The notes under the pieces: model-generated | Told to the model about the DNA's origin: nothing | What the model saw: the letters and a program-made list of their open reading frames with translations, nothing else | Databases searched by the model: none | Source of the DNA: PALSA-243 sp963743705 | GTDB taxonomy: Bacteria > Acidobacteriota > Terriglobia > Bryobacterales > Bryobacteraceae | Assembly: GCA_963743705.1 (NCBI GenBank) | Contig: CAVUQS010000019.1 | Location: 496,001-560,000, forward strand | Direction: 5' to 3' | Length of the DNA stretch: 64,000 nt | Shown: piece after piece, positions 18,061 to 26,870 of the stretch | Position numbering within the stretch: position 1 is the first letter of the stretch | How the letters are laid out: each line of letters starts with the position of its first letter | Made by a program: the position numbers and the translations under genes

Positions 18061-18702
18061 ATGCAGAAACCGAGAGTGCTCGTCGCGGACGACCATCTAA
18101 TCCTTGCCCAGGGGCTGGGCGCGCTCCTACGCGAGGATTTTGAGCTGGTCGGGTTGGCGCGAGACGGCCGTGAGTTGGTGGAGCTTGCCATCCAGACTAA
18201 GCCGGATGTGATCGTCACCGATATTTCCATGCCTTTGATGAACGGCACGGATGCGGTGCGCCAACTGCGAAGCCACGGGATTACCGCGAAGGTGATCGTG
18301 CTGACGCAGCACAAGGATCCGCAGATCGCCGCGGAGGCGTTCCGGGCGGGCGTTTCGGGATTTCTGGTGAAACAAGCGGCGGGCGAGGAGTTGGTAACGG
18401 CGATCCGCGAAGTGCTACAGGGGCGATCTTATTTGACCACCTTGATTGCCAAGGATCTCATCAGCGTGCTGCTGGACGCTCAGAGCAAGACGAGCGAAGA
18501 TAAGCTCAACCTGACGGCGCGCCAGCGCGAAATCCTGCCGCTTTTTGCGGAAGGCAAGACCGCGAAGGAGGTTGCCTCGTTGCTGAATATTTCGGTGCGG
18601 ACCGCCGAAGGCCACAAGTACGAGATCATGGAGGCGCTCGGCGTCAAGACCAGCGCCGAGCTGGTGCGGCACGCGATCCGCTTGGGCCTGATCTCAGCGT
18701 AG
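18061..18702 (+). CDS. NarL/FixJ-family response regulator
   Basis: A 213-residue regulator with a receiver domain (acidic D10/D11, phosphoacceptor D54 in IVTDISMPLMNG, Lys in GFLVKQAAG) and a C-terminal LuxR-type helix-turn-helix: LTARQREILPLFAEGKTAKE with HKYEIMEALG as recognition region. The ATG at 18061 gives a normal N-terminus; longer in-frame starts add a leader unlike the family. It is divergent from the HisKA_3 kinase (100 bases between starts), which makes a likely two-component pair. Confidence 0.93.
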   Translation: MQKPRVLVADDHLILAQGLGALLREDFELVGLARDGRELVELAIQTKPDVIVTDISMPLMNGTDAVRQLRSHGITAKVIVLTQHKDPQIAAEAFRAGVSGFLVKQAAGEELVTAIREVLQGRSYLTTLIAKDLISVLLDAQSKTSEDKLNLTARQREILPLFAEGKTAKEVASLLNISVRTAEGHKYEIMEALGVKTSAELVRHAIRLGLISA

Positions 18703-19005
18703 CCGGCTCGCCGGACGGCTGCCTGGGGGCCTTCTGGCAAAGCCAGACATGCCGGAACGGCCGGGTTGCTGCCCGATGAAGTCTAGAAAATCCGCGCCGG
18801 CCCTTTCCGAGAGCGCGCGCAGCCTCTTGATTTCCAGGATCTTTTCGTCGAACGACTTTCCCTGGGCGATTTCTCTGCCAAAAGCGGCCACCGCGTCAGA
18901 TAGAGCCCGCGCCCGGATTGCGTAGATCTCCTGGAGGCGTTTTAGTTTCTGTTCGACGCCTTCATCGCCGTTTACTGTGGGGGGTCCAAAAGGCCGATAC
19001 GACAT
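18694..19005 (-). CDS. Small hypothetical helical protein
   Basis: A possible 103-residue protein from an ATG at 19005, mostly charged and helical (QKLKRLQEIYAIRARALSDAV), with a basic, proline-rich tail. No recognised domain. It converges on the response regulator with a nine-base overlap of 3' ends. An AAAGGA lies about 12 bases before the start. Coding potential is plausible but unproven. Confidence 0.45.
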   Translation of the reverse strand: MSYRPFGPPTVNGDEGVEQKLKRLQEIYAIRARALSDAVAAFGREIAQGKSFDEKILEIKRLRALSERAGADFLDFIGQQPGRSGMSGFARRPPGSRPASRLR

Positions 19006-19281
19006 CACGAAGTGGATTCCTTTCTTGCGACGCCAGACTGGGGCGGCTTGTGCATCAAGGATAGAGGTGGTGAGAACGGCCTTCTATACGGAGAACTGCG
19101 ACCGCGCGGAACGGATATTACTTGCCGGCGGGCAGGCAATATACTTGGAAATCTCGCTTCGAGCCAATTCCCCGGGGATTCTTACCCGCACGGATCCCCG
19201 TAATTTTTCGGGTTTAAGAATTCGACGTAATGGGTTCCGATAGAAGCAAGGCCTTGGATTCACAGCCGGACCGAAGGAAAA
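19006..19281. other. Intergenic region, no feature seen
   Basis: About 275 bases between the small hypothetical gene and the stand-alone receiver. I see no convincing open frame, hairpin or repeat. An AAGGA just before 19282 is the RBS of the next gene. Confidence 0.5.
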
Positions 19282-19671
19282 ATGCCCATTCGCGTGGTCT
19301 TGGTGGACGATCATCTCTCGGTTTTGGAGCGCGTGAAGAAACTTCTCTCGGCGGAATTCACCGTGGTCGCGACCGCTTCGGACGGCATCGAAATGCTGCG
19401 TGCCTGCGCCGGGCACAGCCCGGACGTGGTTGTGGCGGACGTCACGATGCACGGGCTAAGTGGGATCGAGGCCAGTAAGAGGCTGCTGGAACGCCGGCCT
19501 GGAACGCCGATCGTGATGCTCTCCATGCATCGGGAGCCGGAAGTGGTTCAAAGCGCGCTGGACGCGGGCGCCTTGGCGTATGTTCACAAGTTGACCGCCG
19601 GGGACGATTTGATCCCCGCGATTCATTGCGCGCTGGCGGGAAAGCGATTCGTCTCCGATTCGTGCAAGTGA
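19282..19671 (+). CDS. Single-domain response regulator (receiver only)
   Basis: The 129-residue protein is a CheY-like receiver without an output domain: VLVDDH at residues 7-11, phosphoacceptor D53 in VVVADVTMHGLSG, conserved Ser/Thr region VMLSMH, and K103 in YVHKLTAG. A good AAGGA RBS stands before the ATG. It is near the HK/NarL pair and resembles the NarL receiver in sequence style, so it may be a competing phosphate sink or a regulator that has lost its HTH domain. Confidence 0.88.
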   Translation: MPIRVVLVDDHLSVLERVKKLLSAEFTVVATASDGIEMLRACAGHSPDVVVADVTMHGLSGIEASKRLLERRPGTPIVMLSMHREPEVVQSALDAGALAYVHKLTAGDDLIPAIHCALAGKRFVSDSCK

Positions 19672-19708
19672 CGGCCGGCGTGACGGCGTCAAATCGCGGA
19701 TCGTAGCG

Positions 19709-21817
19709 TCACTGTTTGACTTCCATCTTTCTGTCGCTCTCTCCGGTTCGCGCCGCGCGCGATTCGTCCGATTTCGTCTCCGCCACCGCCAGACAACCGT
19801 TGTGAAATCGCTCCTCGGTATAAAGCTTGAGGAATACCGCGAGTTGCGCGAAATTGGGCTCGCCGCACTTAGGCGTGGGCGTGACGAAGTAGCGAATTCC
19901 GTTCTTCGCCATTAGATCTTTCACGGCTTCGGCGGTGCCGGCCGCCTCGATCTGGCGGAAGAACTCGAAAGTATGCGAGCCGGAGGTGTAGGGGCGGCCC
20001 TGCAATCCGGCGATGCCGGTCCAGAAGAATGCCGCCGGGGCGCCGGGAGCCTCGCGGTTCAGGTAGTCCACCATGGCGCGCGCGGGCGCGTTCTGATCGA
20101 TATATTCGGCGGCCTCGGTTTTGAAATTCAGCGGATTGAGGCAGAAGCTTTTGTGCCAGTAGCCGGAAGAGGGCAGCAGATAGGCGCCGGAAAGAATACT
20201 CGCCACCGTGGCGCCGACGATGACCCGGTAAAGATTCGGCTGCTCGCGGCGGAGCGCGCGAAGGTAGCCGGCGAATCCGAATAACAGCAGCGGAAACGCC
20301 GGGACAAGATAGCGGATATAAGAGGCGCGGCTCCACGTGAGCAGGAAGAAGACCGCGCCGATTCCCAACGCGGCCAACACCGGGCGCGTGAACATGGATC
20401 GTGGCGCCGTCAAAAACAACAGCAATAGAAAAATCCAACTCAGACCCAGCGCGCCGTTTTGACCTTCGAGAAACTTGCTGCTGCGGAACGTCATGTCGAA
20501 CAATGAGCGCCAGGTGAAGCGGGCTTGCCACCGAGGGTCCGCCCAGTTCGCCTGGGTGTTGTAGTGCGGCGAACGGAACACGTCGTTGAAGTAAGGAAAA
20601 ACGGGATTGCCGGTTTTGACCCACGCCGTGGCGTACGGCGGAGCGGCGACGAGGACGCACAACATTACGGCCAGCGACAGGGCGGCGAGGCTTTTGCGAT
20701 CGAGACCGCGCTTGCGATCGAAGCAGTTGAAGAATACCCACGCCAGGCAGGGCGCAAGAAAAGAGAGCGCCAGTAGTTTGGTCGCCATGGCGGCTCCCAG
20801 AAGAATGCCGGCGACGGGCAGCGCCGCAGCCTCGCGCGATTCCGTCCAGTGGACAATGAGAACGGCCGCGCCCAACAGAAATGCGGCCCAGATCATATCC
20901 GTGAACAGCGAGCCGGTAATCAATTGCACGGCGGGCGTTGCGGCGTAAACGGCGGCGATCAACAAGGCCGCGGAGCGCGGCGCCAGGCGGCGGCACAAGG
21001 AGACGATCAGGACGCAACTGAGGCAGAGGAAAACGAAGGGCAGCAGTTTGGCCGCGAACTCGCCGCCCAGCAGATAGCAGGTAGTGAAACACCATTCGGC
21101 GGCCATGGGCATTACCGCCCAACTTATCTGCGTGACATCGAAATGCCAGAAGTGATGCGCCGCCATGTGCATAGGAACAACAAGGTGTATGGCGAGCCCG
21201 TCGGCGCTTACTTCGGGCTTGAGGCACATGAGAAACTGAGCGCCTAACACGTAGAGAAGTACCACCATCGCCCAGTAACCGGGGATAGACCCGGTACCGA
21301 TGCGGGGAGCACGGAAAGAGGCGCGAAAACGGACCCAAATCGAGCGGCCGGCGACGACGGCGGGAATCGCCAGCAGGAGCGCATGCGACTGCGGCCAATT
21401 CCACTTAGTAAATGCGAGCAACGAGACGGCGAAGGACCATATGGCCGCTCCGGTAAGAAGCGCCAAGGCGTCGATTGACAACTGCTGATGGCGCTCGTCT
21501 GCCTGGAGGCGCAGCACGCGAAGCGCGGCCAGCCCGATGCCGTAGCAGGCTAGCGAGAAGAAGACCAGCGCCAGGACAGGTTGGGGCCCGACAAGTGCGC
21601 CGGCATAGAGCATCACGCCGCCGGCAAAGCACGGCAGCAAGGCTTGGCGGCGAACGGCGAAGATCAGGATGGCGGCCGCTGCGAAAAGCGCGCTGTAGAG
21701 TAAGAATCGTTTCTGGCCGATGGGATCCCAGATAGATTGATGAAAGATTCCGGTGCGGATGGCTCCCGCTACGCAGATGACGATGGCAGCGAGCAGCACA
21801 ACCCATCGAAAACGCAT
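19709..21817 (-). CDS. Large polytopic membrane protein, GT39-like
   Basis: A 702-residue protein from the ATG at 21817; a TTG 16 codons upstream is possible but lacks an RBS. It has about a dozen hydrophobic helices and a C-terminal soluble segment. A conserved-looking loop EVSADGLAIHLVVPMHMAAHHFWHFDV carries acidic and His residues, and the later KTGNPVFPYFNDVFRSP resembles segments found in GT39-like membrane glycosyltransferases of Acidobacteriota. Fourth protein of this general type in the window. The sugar donor, acceptor and pathway are not visible from the context. Confidence 0.75.
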   Translation of the reverse strand: MRFRWVVLLAAIVICVAGAIRTGIFHQSIWDPIGQKRFLLYSALFAAAAILIFAVRRQALLPCFAGGVMLYAGALVGPQPVLALVFFSLACYGIGLAALRVLRLQADERHQQLSIDALALLTGAAIWSFAVSLLAFTKWNWPQSHALLLAIPAVVAGRSIWVRFRASFRAPRIGTGSIPGYWAMVVLLYVLGAQFLMCLKPEVSADGLAIHLVVPMHMAAHHFWHFDVTQISWAVMPMAAEWCFTTCYLLGGEFAAKLLPFVFLCLSCVLIVSLCRRLAPRSAALLIAAVYAATPAVQLITGSLFTDMIWAAFLLGAAVLIVHWTESREAAALPVAGILLGAAMATKLLALSFLAPCLAWVFFNCFDRKRGLDRKSLAALSLAVMLCVLVAAPPYATAWVKTGNPVFPYFNDVFRSPHYNTQANWADPRWQARFTWRSLFDMTFRSSKFLEGQNGALGLSWIFLLLLFLTAPRSMFTRPVLAALGIGAVFFLLTWSRASYIRYLVPAFPLLLFGFAGYLRALRREQPNLYRVIVGATVASILSGAYLLPSSGYWHKSFCLNPLNFKTEAAEYIDQNAPARAMVDYLNREAPGAPAAFFWTGIAGLQGRPYTSGSHTFEFFRQIEAAGTAEAVKDLMAKNGIRYFVTPTPKCGEPNFAQLAVFLKLYTEERFHNGCLAVAETKSDESRAARTGESDRKMEVKQ

Positions 21818-22073
21818 TGCGACAGCCCTAGTCTTCGGAAACTGGATTGTTGCCGGAGCAGCCAAATTATGGGGTCCTGACCAAGTCTAGCCGTAGAACG
21901 GAAGACACCGGAGTCTAATTCGAACCCTGAGGGACATCGGGCGTACTCCAACATACAAGTGACCACAAATGACCCGGGAATATCCCTCGGGAAACGCGTG
22001 TGAAGGAGTTAATGAACTTATTGCGGAACTATAAGATTGGAGTCAATATCTAACTTGAGGTCCAAATTCAAAG

Positions 22074-22511
22074 ATGAGAAGTTTGATCAGAGATTCCGTC
22101 GTTCTACCCGCGGCAGCGGAAGTGCTTTACGGAATGTATCTGAACCCTAAGAAACATGCCGAATTCACCGGAACCCCGGTTACCATTAGCACTGAGCCGG
22201 GCTCGCCGTTCAGCGCATTCCACGGCGCCATTAGCGGCACGATGATCGCGGCGGTTCCTTTCCGGCTGGTGGTTCAATCGTGGCGCTCGGCGCTTTTCAA
22301 CGCCAACGACCCTGATTCGACGCTGATCCTTGAGTTCGTGCCCGAAGGCGCACAAGGCAGGATCGATCTTCTGCATCTCGATGTCCCGGCGGTGGACCAT
22401 CGGCGAGTGACCGAGGGCTGGGAGAAATATTATTGGACGCCCTGGCGCAACTACCTGGCGAAAGCCGCGGACACGCGCGGCATCACTACCGGCGCCGGCG
22501 CTAGCGGATGA
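22074..22511 (+). CDS. SRPBCC/AHSA1-type domain protein
   Basis: The 145-residue protein shows the START/Bet v1-like fold of the activator-of-Hsp90-ATPase-1 family: an N-terminal strand with RDSVVLPAAAEVLYGMYLNPKKHAEFTG, a central VVQSWRSALFNANDPDSTLILEF, and a C-terminal helix with VTEGWEKYYWTPWRNYL. Bacterial members bind small hydrophobic ligands; specific function is unknown. It stands alone on the plus strand after a 250-base AT-richer gap. Confidence 0.85.
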   Translation: MRSLIRDSVVLPAAAEVLYGMYLNPKKHAEFTGTPVTISTEPGSPFSAFHGAISGTMIAAVPFRLVVQSWRSALFNANDPDSTLILEFVPEGAQGRIDLLHLDVPAVDHRRVTEGWEKYYWTPWRNYLAKAADTRGITTGAGASG

Positions 22512-22579
22512 CGAGCGAGCCCGCCGCCTGCAGGAGCCTTGCCGCGCCGTCGGGTCATAAACGCCCGTGAAATTTCCCC

Positions 22580-22633
22580 TTGACGCTCGAAGCCCTGCCT
22601 GCTAGTGTACTAGCATCTGCTAGTGAATTAGCA
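22580..22633 (+). promoter_or_regulatory. Promoter and two BlaI-type operators of the blaI/blaR1-like pair
   Basis: TTGACG (22580-22585) and TAGTGT (22603-22608) are spaced by 17 bases. The palindrome GCTAGTGTACTAGC (22601-22614, perfect arms GCTAGT/ACTAGC) covers the -10, and a near-perfect second copy TGCTAGTGAATTAGCA follows at 22618-22633. BlaI/MecI repressors bind such dyads as dimers, so this should be the autorepression site. Confidence 0.8.
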
Positions 22634-22649
22634 GTTTGAGGTTTCGAGC

Positions 22650-23039
22650 GTGAGCGAAGACGCCAGAAGTCAACTCGGCCGCCGGGAGCGGCAGATCATT
22701 GAGGTTTTGTACCGGCTCGGAAAAGCGAGCGTAGCGGCAGTTCTGGCGAACCTGCCGGACCCGCCCACCTATTCCGCAGTTCGGGGAATGCTCAATCTCC
22801 TGGAGGAGAAGGGGCACGTCAAGCACAAGCGAGATGGGATTCGCTACGTTTATGTGCCCGCTGTCGCTCCTATGAAAGCGCGCCAATCGGCGCTGAGGCA
22901 TCTGGTATCCACGTTCTTCGATGGGTCCATGCCGGCAGCGGCGGCGGCGCTGCTGGAGATGTCGGGGAACCGGCTTTCAACGGAAGAGCGAGACCAACTG
23001 GCAGCGTTGATTGCTCAGCGGGAAACGGAGGGGCGATGA
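22650..23039 (+). CDS. blaI: BlaI/MecI/CopY-family transcriptional repressor
   Basis: The 129-residue protein starts at GTG 22650. It has the winged helix of the penicillinase-repressor family (LGRRERQIIEVLYRLGKASVAAVL, then TYSAVRGMLNLLEEKGHVKHKRDG), followed by a C-terminal dimerisation helix region with LVSTFFDGSM. Two dyad operators lie immediately upstream. Its stop overlaps the ATG of the M56-peptidase gene, the usual BlaI-BlaR1 arrangement in which the sensor triggers repressor cleavage. Confidence 0.95.
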   Translation: MSEDARSQLGRRERQIIEVLYRLGKASVAAVLANLPDPPTYSAVRGMLNLLEEKGHVKHKRDGIRYVYVPAVAPMKARQSALRHLVSTFFDGSMPAAAAALLEMSGNRLSTEERDQLAALIAQRETEGR

Positions 23040-24961
23040 TTGGCCTCGGTGTTTTCGTGGAGGTGTTCTGGAAATCGAGCATCGTGCTCGGCGCCGCTCT
23101 TTGCGCCAGCGCTCTGCTGCGGAAGAAATCGGCGGACCTGCGGCGGCTGGTGCTTTCCACTTCGGTGGCCGCGATGTTCGTTGCGGCCCTCGCCGCGCCG
23201 GCGTTGCCCAGTTGGACCGCTGCGGCGCCGGCCTGGTTCCGGCTGCCGGCGTCCCCTGCCCCGGCCGCGTTGGAACGGCCAGCCGATCCGGGAATGCCGG
23301 GTAACAGGCCGGAACTTCCGACGGCGCAACGCGGATCGGCCGCGACCAGTTTACCTGCACGGCGGCCGCTAACGGGGAGCGTGCCCGCGATCCCGCTGAT
23401 CTGGTTTGGCGGCACGGCGATTCTGCTGATTCGGTTCATAGCAGGTTTGTACAAGCTGCGAAGGCTGCGAACGGCTTCGCATGCTTTGAGCGACGACGCC
23501 GTGGCGGAGCACCGTGTTTCACTGCTACAAAACGACACGGTTGACGCGCCAGTTACCTGGGGAATCGTACGACCGGTGATCCTAGTGCCCGCGCGCTTCC
23601 ACGAATTGCCCACCGAATGCCGGAACCAGGTGCTATGTCACGAACTGGCGCACATTCAAGGGCACGATTTCCTGTTACGGGTTCTCGTCGAGATTGCACG
23701 GGCAGCCATTTGGTTTCAACCCCTGATCTGGATTACGCGGCGGCAACTGCGGGAAGAACAGGAACTGGCGTGCGACGATCGCGTGCTGGCCGCGGGTGGA
23801 AGATCCTCCGCATACGCAAAACTGCTATTGGATTGGGACGGTGGCCTGACGGGAAGAAATTCGATCATCGCCATTGGGATGGCGCAGCGAAACTGCCTGA
23901 AGCGCCGATTGTACGCGTTGCTCGATCTCGATATCCGGCGAGACAGGGCCTCGGGCGAACTAATCGCGGTTACGTGGCTGCTGGGGCTAGCGACGGCGCT
24001 GCCTCTCGCGGCTTTCAGCTTTGCGCAAGGGCCGGCGCCACTACCGCAGACGCCATCCGCGCCACCGCAAGTCGCGGTTTCGCAGGCAACCCCCGAGGCC
24101 GTCGCGGAGGCGCCTGCGGCTGCGCCAGCGACAGTGGCCGCGGAAGCGGCCGCGCCGGTTCAAGCCGCGGCCGTTCCATCGCCAACCCCGGATTCGCAAG
24201 TAGTCTTCGAGGTCGCCACCGTGAAGCACGGTCGTCCGGGCGACTACAGCGCGGGCGGCAGCGGCGGCCCCGGCACTCACGATCCGACGACATATTCCGT
24301 GGAAAATTACCCGCTGTCCAGCCTGCTCGAGATCGCGTATGGCATAGCGTCCTATCAGCTTTCCGGACCGAGCTGGCTTATTGAGGAGCGCTTCACCGTG
24401 ACCGCCAAGCTACCGGCAGGAACGACTAAAGAGCAGCTCGCGCTAATGATGCGAAACCTGCTGATGGAGCGCTTCCAGCTCGCCGCACATTTTGAGACAA
24501 GAGAAGTTGCGGGATATCAGTTGGTGGTGGCCAGGGGCGGACCGAAGCTCAGCGCATCGCCGGGAGATCCGGCGCAGACTGATCCCGCGAAGCCGGATGC
24601 CGAGTTCAAGTGGGCTGTCGATAAAGAGGGCTATCCAGAGCTGCCGCCGGGGCGCAAGTACGCCATGGCTATGGGTTATGGCCGTGCACGCTGGCGCTTC
24701 GCCGACGAATCCATGCAGGAATTTACTGCGACACTCGGCGATTGGATGCATAACCCCATCATCAATGGCACTGGGCTGCCGGGAAAGTACGACTTCGTGA
24801 TGTCCTGGTACACCGAGGCGCAGCCCAATGCGGCGGCGGATTCCGGCCCGAGTATCTTCGCGGCGGTTCAGGAACAGCTCGGCCTGAAGCTGGAATCGCA
24901 AAAGATTCCCGTCAAGACAGTGGTGATCGATCACATCGAAAGAATGCCGAGCGAGAATTGA
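23036..24961 (+). CDS. BlaR1-like M56 membrane metallopeptidase fused to a TIGR03435 domain
   Basis: 641 residues. The N-terminal part has membrane helices and an M56 peptidase with the zinc motif HELAH in CHELAHIQGHD (around residues 201-206) and the downstream REEQELACDDRVLA. In BlaR1 this domain cuts the BlaI repressor. After one more helix and a long Ala/Pro linker (about 330-390), the penicillin-binding sensor domain of true BlaR1 is replaced by a TIGR03435 domain starting FEVATVKHG, with ENYPLSSLLEIAYG, SGPSWLIEERFTV and GYQLVVARGGPKL. That domain is abundant in Solibacter-type Acidobacteriota. The ligand sensed is therefore unlikely to be simply a beta-lactam. Confidence 0.92.
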   Translation: MIGLGVFVEVFWKSSIVLGAALCASALLRKKSADLRRLVLSTSVAAMFVAALAAPALPSWTAAAPAWFRLPASPAPAALERPADPGMPGNRPELPTAQRGSAATSLPARRPLTGSVPAIPLIWFGGTAILLIRFIAGLYKLRRLRTASHALSDDAVAEHRVSLLQNDTVDAPVTWGIVRPVILVPARFHELPTECRNQVLCHELAHIQGHDFLLRVLVEIARAAIWFQPLIWITRRQLREEQELACDDRVLAAGGRSSAYAKLLLDWDGGLTGRNSIIAIGMAQRNCLKRRLYALLDLDIRRDRASGELIAVTWLLGLATALPLAAFSFAQGPAPLPQTPSAPPQVAVSQATPEAVAEAPAAAPATVAAEAAAPVQAAAVPSPTPDSQVVFEVATVKHGRPGDYSAGGSGGPGTHDPTTYSVENYPLSSLLEIAYGIASYQLSGPSWLIEERFTVTAKLPAGTTKEQLALMMRNLLMERFQLAAHFETREVAGYQLVVARGGPKLSASPGDPAQTDPAKPDAEFKWAVDKEGYPELPPGRKYAMAMGYGRARWRFADESMQEFTATLGDWMHNPIINGTGLPGKYDFVMSWYTEAQPNAAADSGPSIFAAVQEQLGLKLESQKIPVKTVVIDHIERMPSEN

Positions 24962-24965
24962 TAGG

Positions 24966-25055
24966 GCCGCTGAGTTTGGCCTGAAGCTGGAAGCGCAGAA
25001 ACTGGAAGCCGACATTTTCGTTATCGATCGGCTTGAGCAGCCATCCGGCAACTGA
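24966..25055 (+). pseudogene. Fragment of a second TIGR03435 C-terminus
   Basis: Thirty codons right after the M56 fusion gene, without a start, reading FGLKLEAQKLEADIFVIDRL to a stop. This matches the last 30 residues of the preceding gene (LGLKLESQKIPVKTVVIDHI) closely but not exactly. It is what would remain if a tandem or exchanged TIGR03435 end had been lost by recombination. Confidence 0.75.
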
Positions 25056-25072
25056 GCGAGCCCAGATGAGCC

Positions 25073-26077
25073 CTACGGCTTTGCGCCGCCGCTACGCTGA
25101 AGGGCGAACTGCACTTCCGGTTGCTTGGCGGAAGCACGCCCGGCCCAGATCCATGCGTAGCGGCTGAGCAGCGAACCGCAGAGAAAACAAATGGCTGCAA
25201 TGCAGCGCCCGCGGGGCGTCGATCCCCAGACGATCCGAACTGCGAGCGCCGTGGGCCCTTCGAGAATGCCGGCGATGCGAAAGGCGATGCCGGAACGGCC
25301 ATGATGCAGCGGCCCATCGGCGTCGGACTTACGAAGCTCAAACAGGACTTCGTAGACAGTTTCCAAGCCGGACGCAACAAGTCCGAGAACTTGCGTCACT
25401 GGAATGAAAAACCCGCAAAGCTCCAAAATTGCAGATGAGCCGCCCAGTCCGGAGGTGAGGAAATGCGCGGGCAGAAATCTCCGATGCTTAAACCAGACTG
25501 GAATCGCGGTGGCGCCGATCAGCACCCCTGTGTAACTAGCGAGGAGAAGCCCAGTAAGCGCGCCGGACGCCTCGCCGAGCCAACGAAGTCCGAATACCAA
25601 AGGCGAGCCGTAGCCGCATACGACGAGTTCGCTGGTGAACACCGCCAGGAACGCGCAGCCGGAGAACGCCACGAGAATCCACGCGCCCATCGACATGGGG
25701 GACTTCAGCTTGAACACGCGAAGCATGTTGAGGAAGCGGCTCGGGCGGCCGAGATCGGCGATCAGAAGCACGGGGCAGATGGCCGCGCCCGCCAGAGCGA
25801 TCCACAGGGCGAGGAGGGTCAGCACCTCATCCGCACGAAAAATATGGGCGATGAATGCGATGCAGGCGGAGACTCCGGCGATGCCGCCGATGAAAAAATA
25901 CAGCGGAACTTCCCAGGTCCAGACGGGTGGTTTCAGCGCGGGCAGACCGTAGTAACTATCCTGCCCCTGAATTTGCGCGCGATTCGGCGCGCCGGGCGGA
26001 AGGGAGCCTCCCGCCGCCGCGCGGCGGATCTCGTGGAGCCGTTCCTCAGTGATATTTCGTTTGGATCCAGAAGTCAT
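25073..26077 (-). CDS. nrfD: NrfD-type membrane subunit of the formate dehydrogenase
   Basis: A 334-residue protein from the ATG at 26077 (RBS GGAGG five bases before; the TTG at 26092 is less likely). A soluble N-terminus is followed by about eight helices, with WTWEVPLYFFIGGIAGVSA and ADLGRPSRFLNMLRVFKLKSPMS, the hallmark of NrfD/PsrC quinone-reactive subunits. It ends the FDH operon, 17 bases after the Fe-S subunit, and should pass electrons from formate oxidation to menaquinone/ubiquinone in the membrane. Confidence 0.93.
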   Translation of the reverse strand: MTSGSKRNITEERLHEIRRAAAGGSLPPGAPNRAQIQGQDSYYGLPALKPPVWTWEVPLYFFIGGIAGVSACIAFIAHIFRADEVLTLLALWIALAGAAICPVLLIADLGRPSRFLNMLRVFKLKSPMSMGAWILVAFSGCAFLAVFTSELVVCGYGSPLVFGLRWLGEASGALTGLLLASYTGVLIGATAIPVWFKHRRFLPAHFLTSGLGGSSAILELCGFFIPVTQVLGLVASGLETVYEVLFELRKSDADGPLHHGRSGIAFRIAGILEGPTALAVRIVWGSTPRGRCIAAICFLCGSLLSRYAWIWAGRASAKQPEVQFALQRSGGAKP

Positions 26078-26093
26078 GAGCCCTCCGGCCAAA

Positions 26094-26870
26094 TCAAGTC
26101 AGCGCGAAGGCGGCGCAAACCACCGCAAAGAGGATCGCCGCGGAAAGGAAGGCCGAAGTCCATGCGCTTTTCAAGTAGACCGTGGGGACTTCGGGCGCCG
26201 GCGGCATATTGTAGTTTTCCGGTTGGCCGAGGAGGATGGAGAATGCATGAATACCCCCGACGCTGGTGTCCCGCGGATCGTAGACGCGAGCGTCCGCGTA
26301 GCCCCGCTCCTGCAGTTCCGTCACGCGTTTTGTGGCGCGCTCGCGGAGTTCGTCGAGCGGACCAAATTGAATGGATTGCGTTGGACAGGCGGTGGCGCAC
26401 GCGGGCATCAAGCCGACTTTTTGACGGTCATAACAGAATGTGCATTTGAATGCGCGGCCGTCGCCGGGCCGCTTCTCGATCACGCCAAACGGGCAGGAGA
26501 CCACGCAATAACCGCAGCCGTTACAAACGTCCGGTTGCACATATACCGAGGCGACGTCCGTGCGAACGATGGAACCGGTGGGACAGGCCTCCAGGCAGCC
26601 GGCGTTTGCGCAATGCTTGCAGACGTCGGACAGGAAGACCCAGCGAAACGGATCTTGCGTATCGGCGATCTGAGGACCCGCGATTAGCGGCTGCTCCAAA
26701 AAGAGAACGTGGCGCCAGGTGGAAGCGCCCAGGCTTTTGGTGTTGTCATAGGAAAGGCCGCTCCACTCCATTCCGTCGGCAGGAACGTCGTTCCATTCCT
26801 TGCACGCGACTTCGCAGGCTTTGCAGCCGATGCAAATGGTCGCGTCGGTGAGGAATGCGCTTTTGTTCAC
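26094..26870 (-). CDS. fdnH: Formate dehydrogenase iron-sulfur subunit (four-cluster ferredoxin-like)
   Basis: 258 residues starting at a GTG that overlaps the fdnG stop (GTGA). Four Cys clusters are visible: CIGCKACEVACKEW, CKHCANAGCLEACPTG, CNGCGYCVVSCPFG and CTFCYDR...CATACPTQ, as in FdnH/HybA-type electron-transfer subunits. A hydrophobic helix lies near the C-terminus (LSAAILFAVVCAAFAL), also as in FdnH. It wires the Mo/W catalytic subunit to NrfD. Confidence 0.95.
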   Translation of the reverse strand: MNKSAFLTDATICIGCKACEVACKEWNDVPADGMEWSGLSYDNTKSLGASTWRHVLFLEQPLIAGPQIADTQDPFRWVFLSDVCKHCANAGCLEACPTGSIVRTDVASVYVQPDVCNGCGYCVVSCPFGVIEKRPGDGRAFKCTFCYDRQKVGLMPACATACPTQSIQFGPLDELRERATKRVTELQERGYADARVYDPRDTSVGGIHAFSILLGQPENYNMPPAPEVPTVYLKSAWTSAFLSAAILFAVVCAAFALT

